From Trichodesmium sp050015995 (GTDB lineage: Bacteria > Cyanobacteriota > Cyanobacteriia > Cyanobacteriales > Microcoleaceae): a stretch of DNA of 64,000 nt. Made by a program: the position numbers and the translations under genes. Positions within the stretch are counted from its first letter, which is position 1. Each line of letters starts with the position of its first letter. Below, in pieces: positions 57,161 to 64,000 of the stretch. The notes below the pieces were generated by a model. It made no database searches, was not told the origin of the DNA, and worked only from the letters and a program-made list of their open reading frames with translations. Location of the stretch: assembly GCF_050015995.1 (NCBI RefSeq), contig NZ_JBNHEP010000224.1, forward strand, positions 1 through 64,000. The letters are read 5' to 3'.

Positions 57161-58303
57161 TTATACTTTCTGTTTCTGCTTTTGTTTATCGTTCTGTTTG
57201 AAAGCTGATATACCCAGAAAACCGATACCTAATCCCAACAAACTCAATATAGAAGTAGGTTCAGGAACAGTCTGATTATATTCAGATTTCAGAGCATATA
57301 GAGCTTCATTCGCTATTACCTGATGACCTGCTTCTGTAGGATGAACTATATCCCAGAATAAGTATTCATCTGGATCGGGAATATTCTCATCACAGGATTT
57401 TACTGAACCATCTGCTCCTAAAAAGGCATCTGGGCAAACAGCTAAAACTGTATCTGACCAACTGTCTGTTACATTGGTCAAACCAAACTGACTAGGGTTA
57501 TCAGCGAACTGAGGTAAAATAGGGTCAAAATTGAATAAGGTAATAGTAGCTTCAGACAAAGATTGTTCTAACTCAGCGATCGCTAACTCCAGTTTTTGAT
57601 TATGCTCATTTGCTAATTCATTAAATATGTCAGATGTAGATGTACCTAATAATGGAGCTAAAGCTGTAAGTTCTAATGATGGTGTCAAGTTAGGGATTAG
57701 GAAGTTGCGAGCGCCTACATCATATAGAGCTTCAATACCATTGATAATATTATTAACAGTTGTATCTGGATTTGGTTCCGGCGGTGTTGGTATCAAGCCT
57801 ATTTCAGATAGAGGAGTTGCAAGATAATCATTGGATCCCACCCAAATAGTATATAGTGCGTCCGAGTTTGCTGACTGATTTGTATCTAAAAGAGGAGCAA
57901 TAAAACTCTCAAGTTGTTGTTTTAAACCTGGTAAACCAGTAATATTGTTTTGGTTTCCACTCTGGGCTCCAATTATAGCATAGTTAGCTCCATCTACAAA
58001 GACATCACTATTCAAAAAAGCTGTAGGGTTTATTAAGTCTGGATCTAAGTCTAAGGATGATGCTAGAGATTCTATCCAAACAGGTCCGTTAGAAGCTCTG
58101 CCTTTAAAAGATAGGGGAGAAAATGGTAAGTCTGGCAATTGTTCTTCTATGATACCAAGAAAATTTCCTGTATCTGAAAGACTATCCCCAAAAACAAACA
58201 TTTGGGAAAAGTCTAAATGGGAATTTGCAGCGTAAACTGGTACAGTGCCTATAGTTAGAGCAGATGTAGTTAAAGCAATGCTTAGTGACACAACATTATT
58301 CAT
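57161..58303 (-). CDS. GDSL/SGNH hydrolase with PEP-CTERM sorting signal
   Basis: The 380-residue protein has a signal peptide (first 26 residues), SGNH motifs FGDSLSDTGN (Ser41), the Gly region, VGSNDYL and FWDIVHPT with the catalytic Asp-His. It ends with VPEPTSILSLLGLGIGFLGI and a basic tail, a PEP-CTERM signal recognised by exosortase (not in this window). It probably is a secreted esterase or lipase. Its closest relative is the split gene 0.5 kb downstream on the same strand, so these are tandem paralogues; even the flanking AAAGATATTGATTATACTTT is shared. Confidence 0.93.
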   Translation of the reverse strand: MNNVVSLSIALTTSALTIGTVPVYAANSHLDFSQMFVFGDSLSDTGNFLGIIEEQLPDLPFSPLSFKGRASNGPVWIESLASSLDLDPDLINPTAFLNSDVFVDGANYAIIGAQSGNQNNITGLPGLKQQLESFIAPLLDTNQSANSDALYTIWVGSNDYLATPLSEIGLIPTPPEPNPDTTVNNIINGIEALYDVGARNFLIPNLTPSLELTALAPLLGTSTSDIFNELANEHNQKLELAIAELEQSLSEATITLFNFDPILPQFADNPSQFGLTNVTDSWSDTVLAVCPDAFLGADGSVKSCDENIPDPDEYLFWDIVHPTEAGHQVIANEALYALKSEYNQTVPEPTSILSLLGLGIGFLGISAFKQNDKQKQKQKV

Positions 58304-59207
58304 TTATTTAACCCTGATTAATGTAATAAATTTACTTTTAAATATAACCCACATTCCCTAGGAATGTCAAACTAGGTTTAATCATCATCAGTAAAATTTC
58401 GTAGGGGTACTAAATTATACTCAATTCTATTTTCCCAGTCTCCCCTCGTAGTATCAGTAATACCAATTAAACATAGGCGTGAAAAAGATACATACTTTTT
58501 GCGCTAACCCCCCCCTGTGTCCCCCTAAGAGGGGATGTTCAATAATGGATAATGGATAATCGATAATTGATAATTACCTCGGGTTTTAACCGTACGGGAA
58601 TTGAATATAAGGAATATTGTCTTTGTTTTCCCCTTGAAAGGGGAGGCTTTTAACCTAAACTGTTTAATTATTTAATTATTTAATTATTAATTATCCGGTA
58701 AAAGGCAACAGGGAAAAGATTTTTAGGAAAAAGGTACGAAAAATGAAAGTGAAGTGACTTTTACTTCTCTTGTTTATGTTAAATAAAGGGCAAGTTGATT
58801 TTCTGGAGATACTAATTGGATAAATATTCGCTGCATAGGGAGATAAGAACCAGGAGGTGGGTTAAGCCATTTTATCATCAAAATAAATATAGCAATCCTA
58901 TTTTATTTGTGTATAAAAATCTTAAGTATGCAAAATTAATTACACATTCTGCTGACTCTCTCTTGCCTGTTGCCAGATGAGCTGTTGTCTCTCTCAACTA
59001 GGAAATTTATTTTGCACAACTACTTAACTGTGAACAGGCGGGAGTTTCAGTTTTTTTATCTACTTTTTGATTACCCGCAACATAAGCGCGGATTGCTATA
59101 TATCCTTATTGATGTTTTGTACTAATTAACCTCAAATGATATGATCTATTGTCGAAAATATTCAATAAATTATAGAATCTTATTGGCAATAATCTAGGTA
59201 TTAATTT
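58304..59207. other. Intergenic region with MITE and modular repeat
   Basis: No gene. 58470-58832 is a copy of the methyltransferase-type MITE carrying a modular repeat in its middle. The remainder to the GUN4 gene is AT-rich with no array. Confidence 0.6.
58470..58832. mobile_element. MITE of the 51224 type interrupted by a modular repeat
   Basis: The left ACATAGGCGTGAAAAAGATA and right GGTACGAAAAATGAAAGTGA through TTTTCTGGAGATAC match the 51224-51410 element. The central 58570-58665 AATTACCTC...GGGGAGGCTTTTAACCT is a modular repeat copy. Confidence 0.8.
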
Positions 59208-59840
59208 ATGATTCACTCTAAACCGAAAATTTTAATTGTTTTTTTAGGGATGATTTTAGTAGCATTTCCATCATTAGCCAATGGTAATAATTTCGGAATA
59301 TTTACCCCAAAAGAATCAGATATATATCAATCTAAAATTATAACTTCACAAGCTCCAGATACCTCCCCTTACATTCAGTTAGAAAACTTATTAGCAGAGA
59401 ATAAATGGCAAGAAGCAGACGAAGAAACATACGATTTAATTTTAAAATTAACTCAAAGGACTAGAGCAGGAGGCATGAATACAAGAGCAATAAAAGAAAA
59501 AATTTCTTGTGAAGAAATTGGCAATATTGACCAACTCTGGCGGGAATATTCTGCAGATAAATTTGGTCTGAGTATCCAAATATCAATCTACTTAGAAACT
59601 GGCAATAAATTGGAAGGGTATAACCCACAAAGTTACCAAATATTCGGCGATCGAGTAGGTTGGAGAAAATCCAGAAAATGGAAAAAATATGAGCATTTAA
59701 ATTTCTCCCAAGATGCTCCTAAAGGTCATTTACCAGTAGCTTTAAGAGAACCAGAAGTTACTGTGAATATTCCAGAATTTATGATTACTAAACGTTTGCG
59801 TCGGGTACTATATTCTAGGGTTAAAGAATGTGGACTATAA
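59208..59840 (+). CDS. GUN4-domain protein with signal peptide
   Basis: The 210-residue protein has an N-terminal signal-like segment (ILIVFLGMILVAFPSLANG) and a GUN4 domain from about 50: YIQLENLLAENKWQEADEET, ISCEEIGNIDQLWREYSADKFG, VGWRKSRKW and APKGHLPVALREP. GUN4 proteins bind porphyrins; the best-known one activates magnesium chelatase. The signal peptide suggests this copy acts outside the cytoplasm or at a membrane and differs from the housekeeping Gun4. Confidence 0.9.
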   Translation: MIHSKPKILIVFLGMILVAFPSLANGNNFGIFTPKESDIYQSKIITSQAPDTSPYIQLENLLAENKWQEADEETYDLILKLTQRTRAGGMNTRAIKEKISCEEIGNIDQLWREYSADKFGLSIQISIYLETGNKLEGYNPQSYQIFGDRVGWRKSRKWKKYEHLNFSQDAPKGHLPVALREPEVTVNIPEFMITKRLRRVLYSRVKECGL

Positions 59841-60026
59841 TTAATACCTTATGGAAAAAATATTGTTAGGGTAGGGGTTTGGTTATGAAACCCTTACAGG
59901 TGATAAATTTTAGCTTTTAAGTAGTATAGCAATCATATTTCAGTTGTAAGATTTTAGTGGTAATTAGGAGTCAGATAGGGGAGCCGTCGGTAGGGCGACT
60001 TCATTAATGGATAATGGACAATGGAT

Positions 60027-60316
60027 AATTACCTCTCCCTAAAACGGATTGGATTGACGTGGAGCGTGAAAATTTTTTCTGATCAAGGGGAGATTGGATA
60101 TGGCTAGGTTTCCTCAGCATCCCATCCTAAGGGAATGCTCCGCAAACGACCGCTCTCTTGGTCGATTGGATATGGCGTTTCGGCTAAGAGCCGACATGAA
60201 AAGCGGAGCGGCTCTGCAAGAGCGGGAGACTTCGCCATCCCATCCTGACGGAATGCTGCGCAAACGACCGCTTGTTTCTCCTTTAAAGGAGAGGCTTTTT
60301 ACCTTAATTATTCGAT
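60027..60316 (+). repeat. Modular repeat, long copy
   Basis: AATTACCTCTCCCTAAAACG and GATTGGATTGACGTGGAGCG open it, with GGAGAGGCTTTTTACCTTAA near the end. It is the long relative of the short copy at 30741-30832. Confidence 0.85.
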
Positions 60317-60436
60317 AAAGAACTCAGGAGTCAGGAGTTAGAATATAAAAGGATTTTGATCGATCTTAATTGTTCTTAAATATCTATTAAAATCATTCCT
60401 GATTGCTATAGTTCAATAATTAATAATTAATAATTA

Positions 60437-60646
60437 ATAATTACCTTTCCTGAAAAAGAAGAGGATTGACTAAAAAGAATTTTTTTTCTGATCAAGGGGG
60501 AGATTGGATATGGTGTTTCGGCTATCGTCGTTTTGCTTCGCACAACGCGCGTTAACGCGAAGCAACATGAAAAACGTAGTTGTGTCCTAGCTAAAGGATG
60601 GCTTTTTCTCCTATTAAGAGAGGCTTTAAATTTTAATTATTTGGTA
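60437..60646 (+). repeat. Modular repeat copy
   Basis: AATTACCTTTCCTG to GAGAGGCTTTAAATTTTAATTA. The centre carries GCGCGCGTTAACGCG-like palindromic bases. Confidence 0.8.
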
Positions 60647-61026
60647 ATATTATTTGACCGCGCTTGCTATAATACTAATTTAAAAAAAGAATGCTATACA
60701 AAAAAAGGCTCTAAATTTATACAGAAAAGGAGCTTTTATAATCCTATAAGATACCTATATATATGATTTATTGTCTTTATTTCTTCCTTTTTCCTTTTTC
60801 CCTATTTATTGCTGATACTATTTGTAATAAACATTTATTAATTTAGTATAAGTCAAAATCTCAAAAAAAAAGGCCATCAGAAAAAAAATCATCTAAAATC
60901 TACAAAAGTCGAGTAAATTCGGACATTGGATGGCCTGATAGTTCTTTTATAGCTGGAATGTTGACTTATCAAGATTTACTTATAGAATAAAAAACGATTT
61001 TGAAATTCATCAGCAGGAGTGAAGCT

Positions 61027-61875
61027 TTGAATAACGAAAGTCTGTCAGAAAATTTATCATTAGTCCAGGAAACTGTTGTAGATGAGATTCCCGAAGCAGT
61101 GCGAGACCCTCAAAAGGATGAAGAAATTATCCCAACTCAACCTAACAATAAAAAATGGATTTGGAGTTGGATGGGAATAGTTGTTTTGGTGGGAGTAGTT
61201 ATTCTAGGGTTACAAGTTCAATCTAATCTCAACCAAGTTAATGCTTCATCATCTCAAACTGAAACTGATAGTATTAAGGTAGCTAGTTCTGCTGACACAG
61301 AAACTCCTATAATTGAGCCAGAGAAAAATCCCCTTGCAGATTTGCCTTACTCACAAATAGCAGAAATAGAATTAGCATATATAGTTGCTGATAGTGATAT
61401 TCGATTGCAAATAAATGCAGCAAAAAAGTTTCAGGAAATGCTTTATGCTGCTAGAAATGATGGGATTAATTTAGTAGCTTTGAGAGGATTTCAGTCTAAG
61501 TCTGACTTGGAAGCTTTGGTAAGTAATACTAATACTATTAATTCAAATTATACGGAAAATTTTTCGCCTCTAAGTTATGGGGAATATATAACAGGTTATG
61601 CTGTTGATATTGGGGATAAAAATGTACCTGAAACTTACCAAAATGTGGCATTTGAAAATACGGCAGCTTTTCAGTGGCTAAAAAATAATGCTGCTTACTT
61701 TAGCTTTGAAATGATACCTGTTGATGATGAGAAAGGTGTTGGTTATGAACCTTGGCATTGGCGTTATGTAGGCGATCGCCACAGTCTAGAAACATTTTAT
61801 AAAAATTTACCTAATATCATCTCTGAAGAATCAGAGTTAGTTCGAGAAAATCAAGAATTAAGTAGCGGTGAATAA
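61027..61875 (+). CDS. VanY-like D,D-carboxypeptidase family protein lacking one Zn ligand
   Basis: The protein of about 282 residues has an N-terminal membrane anchor (WMGIVVLVGVVILGLQV) and an M15 peptidase domain. The zinc motif normally S-x-H-x-x-G-x-A-x-D reads SYGEYITGYAVD: Tyr187 replaces the His, while Asp194 (AVDIG) and His244 (PWHWRYVG) remain. I chose TTG at 61027, with AGGAG 7 bases before, over an in-frame TTG at 61000. The AspA-family gene follows after 15 bp, an operon. It may be a pseudoenzyme or use a different ligand. Confidence 0.85.
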   Translation: MNNESLSENLSLVQETVVDEIPEAVRDPQKDEEIIPTQPNNKKWIWSWMGIVVLVGVVILGLQVQSNLNQVNASSSQTETDSIKVASSADTETPIIEPEKNPLADLPYSQIAEIELAYIVADSDIRLQINAAKKFQEMLYAARNDGINLVALRGFQSKSDLEALVSNTNTINSNYTENFSPLSYGEYITGYAVDIGDKNVPETYQNVAFENTAAFQWLKNNAAYFSFEMIPVDDEKGVGYEPWHWRYVGDRHSLETFYKNLPNIISEESELVRENQELSSGE

Positions 61876-61890
61876 TTGGAATTTAGGATA

Positions 61891-62772
61891 ATGGAAAAAA
61901 TTAATAAATTAGCAATTGTTGGAGGAACACACGGGAATGAATTTACAGGGATATATCTTGTCAAAAAATTTGAAAAGTTTCCAGATTTGATTAGCAGAAC
62001 AAATTTTGAGACTAAAACATTATTGGCTAATCCTCTAGCATTTGAATTAGTTACAAGATACATTGATACAGATTTAAACCGTTGTTTTAAAGTTGAGGAT
62101 TTAGAAAATAGTACAAACCTTAACTATGAAGAAAGTAGAGCAAAATTTATTAATCAAATGCTAGGACCGAAAGGGAATCCTAAATTTGATTTTCTTTTGG
62201 ATTTGCATAGTACTACTGCCAACATGGGATTAACAATTGTTTTGGTAAATAATCATCCTTTTAATTTAAAAATGGCTGCTTATTTAAGTTCGGTTGAACC
62301 AGATGTAAAAGTGTATAGTTGGATTAATCCAGGAGTGGAAAATTCTTTTTTAAATTCTATTTGTGAACGTAATATTGGCATTGAAGTAGGTCCGATCGCT
62401 CAAGGAATTCTCCAGGCAGATTTATTTCAGAAAACAGAAAAATTAGTTCAGATAAGTTTGGATTTCATTGAACATTTTAATGAAGGTAAGCTACATCATA
62501 TAAATGGGGATATTGTCGTTTATAAACATTTGAAAGTTGTGGATTATCCTAAAACTGAAGATGGAGAAATAGCAGCAATGATTCATCCTGAATTACAAGG
62601 GAGAGATTATCAAAAATTAAGTCCAGGTGAGCCACTGTTTTTAACTTTTGATGGCAAAACAATTTATTATCAGGAAGAAACTCCTGTCTGGCCAGTTTTT
62701 ATTAATGAGGCGGCTTATTATGAAAAAGCAATTGCTATGTGTTTGACAAAACAAGAGAGTATCACAGTTTAA
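61891..62772 (+). CDS. Aspartoacylase-family amidohydrolase
   Basis: This protein of about 293 residues matches the AspA/AstE family of Zn amidohydrolases, which cleave N-acyl aspartate or N-acyl aromatic amino acids. Motifs are VGGTHGNEFTG (His and Glu ligands), LLDLHSTTAN (second His) and GIEVGPIAQG (catalytic Glu). The best start is ATG 61891 with TAGGA upstream; an in-frame TTG at 61876 is possible. It follows the VanY-like gene by 15 bp. Confidence 0.9.
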   Translation: MEKINKLAIVGGTHGNEFTGIYLVKKFEKFPDLISRTNFETKTLLANPLAFELVTRYIDTDLNRCFKVEDLENSTNLNYEESRAKFINQMLGPKGNPKFDFLLDLHSTTANMGLTIVLVNNHPFNLKMAAYLSSVEPDVKVYSWINPGVENSFLNSICERNIGIEVGPIAQGILQADLFQKTEKLVQISLDFIEHFNEGKLHHINGDIVVYKHLKVVDYPKTEDGEIAAMIHPELQGRDYQKLSPGEPLFLTFDGKTIYYQEETPVWPVFINEAAYYEKAIAMCLTKQESITV

Positions 62773-63184
62773 TATATCAGAACTAGCACTTATCTATTAG
62801 CTTTTTTGTTTCGATAATTCTGTTTTGCTTTCAAAACTAAATACTGTATCTCCTAAAGATGAAATATAACCAGATAATTTGACTTTGGAAAGAGAAAAAA
62901 AAGTAGTTTTTTCATACAGTTTTGCTCTGACGCTCGCTTGTTTAAGCAGAGATGATACCAAATCCTGAAGCTATAATAATGCTATAGTTCCTCAAGACTT
63001 CAGTTATTAAGTCATAAATCAGGAATTTTTTTAAATATTCTAGGCATTAAGCGAAGATATCTTATTCGGTAAAATCCTATTGCCTACTCCCTATTCTCAA
63101 GAAGATATAGCAAGAGTTTTGAGATTTGGTATTAGATTTGGTATTATAGAACATTAAGAACAATTTTTTACTTTGGATTTGGAT
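62773..63184. other. Intergenic region before yidD
   Basis: No gene or repeat array is recognised. Confidence 0.4.
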
Positions 63185-63418
63185 ATGAAAGTATTATTAA
63201 TTAAATTAATTAAAGGCTACAAAATTTTAATTTCGCCAATGTTACCTCCATCATGTCGTTTTCAACCGACTTGTTCAGAATATGCGATGGAGGCGATCGA
63301 AAGATTTGGAATTTTTAAAGGTAGTAGAATGGCAGTTATGCGAATTTTACGTTGTCATCCTTTTCATCCAGGTGGTTATGACCCGGTACCTCCGAAAGAT
63401 TCAACAATTAATAATTAA
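63185..63418 (+). CDS. yidD: Membrane protein insertion efficiency factor YidD
   Basis: The ~77-residue protein has the family's PPSCRFQPTCSEYAMEAI and HPFHPGGYDPVPP motifs. YidD assists membrane-protein insertion with YidC. The ATG at 63185 fits the usual length; TTG at 63173 would add four residues. The end lies next to an AATTAAT repeat and an antisense IS630 fragment, and no operon is evident. Confidence 0.92.
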   Translation: MKVLLIKLIKGYKILISPMLPPSCRFQPTCSEYAMEAIERFGIFKGSRMAVMRILRCHPFHPGGYDPVPPKDSTINN

Positions 63419-63608
63419 TAATTATAGCAATTCTCATAGTTATGAGGTAAGGTCTAATATCTCCAGTTTCTTGATATTTTTTGATTAATTTTTGAATAAA
63501 ACTTTTGCTTACTTCAAACCTTTGAGTTAGTTTTCTTATAGAAATTTTTTCATAATCCCAAATTTCTACAATTTTTTTTCTAAAGTCTATAGAATAAGGT
63601 TTCATCAA
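63408..63608 (-). pseudogene. IS630-family transposase N-terminal fragment
   Basis: The frame reads MMKPYSIDFRKKIVEIWDYE and KISIRKLTQRFEVSKSFIQK with KYQETGDIRP, the N-terminal helix-turn-helix of IS630 transposases, then loses homology and ends. The DDE part is absent. Confidence 0.85.
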
Positions 63609-63698
63609 TTTAGGCGTTAGTGGAGCTTTGCGTCAGCAATCGCTATAAATATTATCCCTCTTACTGTACCTTATGACTCTGGGAAATGCTATAATCCT

Positions 63699-63941
<243 letters not shown>

Positions 63942-63948
63942 GAGTATA

Positions 63949-64000
63949 ATAATTACCTCTTCTTAAAAAGAATAAGATTGGCTAAAAGGAATTTTTTCTT
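63949..64000 (+). repeat. Modular repeat, left arm, truncated by window end
   Basis: AATTACCTCTTCTTAAAAAG followed by GATTGGCTAAAAGGAATTTT, the same left arm as other copies. Confidence 0.75.

Larger units (their letters stand above)
59841..61026. other. Intergenic region with two modular repeats
   Basis: No gene is seen. It contains modular repeats at 60027-60316 and 60437-60646, an ATTAATA heptamer array (about 60414-60442) and AT-rich DNA. Confidence 0.6.

Noticed and set aside
60094..60318. Open frame inside the 60-kb modular repeat
   Set aside because: Same as above: it is repeat DNA with stop-poor GC-rich modules, and the other copies do not preserve the frame.

Overview
The window looks like chromosomal DNA of a filamentous, low-GC marine-type cyanobacterium of the Oscillatoriales (Trichodesmium/Okeania/Hydrocoleum-like). 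The genus is an inference. Supporting signs are more than 20 HIP1 octamers (GCGATCGC), cyanobacterial families (Tab2/Atab2, GUN4, CHAT-TPR, NACHT-WD40, MtnP, YidD), low coding density, and intergenic regions packed with MITE-like elements, palindromes and heptamer tandem repeats (STRR). I saw no tRNA, rRNA or CRISPR array.

Layout. 0-3.3 kb: a TPR gene cut by a 2.03-kb ISAs1-type element. 3.4-14.2 kb: aldehyde dehydrogenase, a small secreted protein, a 1400-residue NACHT/WD40 STAND protein, two PD-(D/E)XK-type small nucleases (DUF559, Uma2) and PEP synthase. 14.5-21.9 kb: an HxlR regulator, a CHAT protease-TM-TPR protein with a separate TM-TPR paralogue lacking the CHAT domain, and an AraC regulator. 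22-25.7 kb: decayed DNA with an arylsulfatase fragment, a DMT exporter and a decaying IS607 element. 25.9-33.6 kb: MscS channel, D-Ala-D-Ala ligase, GalT, a TspO-like protein and an LRAT-domain protein. 33.6-35.9 kb: nested MITEs, a dead IS5 transposase and an orphan omega-RNA-like sequence. 35.9-44.2 kb: a CYP74-like P450, a collapsed STAND pseudogene, an RTX protein, a VapBC-type pair, a lipoxygenase and MTA phosphorylase. 44.2-52 kb: modular repeats, Tab2, a 76-bp hairpin array before a valine-pyruvate aminotransferase, a second LRAT-like protein and a methyltransferase pseudogene split by a MITE. 52-64 kb: an unknown protein with a strong ribosome binding site, a GH57 hydrolase, two PEP-CTERM GDSL hydrolases (one split by a TnpB element), GUN4, a VanY-like protein lacking one zinc ligand, an aspartoacylase-family enzyme, YidD and an IS630 fragment.

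How the parts relate. Few genes form operons: VanY-like/AspA and the toxin-antitoxin pair are the clear cases. Most genes stand alone behind repeat-filled spacers. Two functional themes stand out. One is conflict and cell-death modules: the STAND protein and its dead relative, the CHAT-TPR pair, LRAT-like proteins, VapBC and small nucleases. The other is a probable oxylipin route, a lipoxygenase with intact iron ligands about 4 kb from a P450 with CYP74-like heme-loop features. The strongest sequence-level result is that several genes can be rebuilt across element insertions: the TPR gene, the methyltransferase and the GDSL hydrolase.
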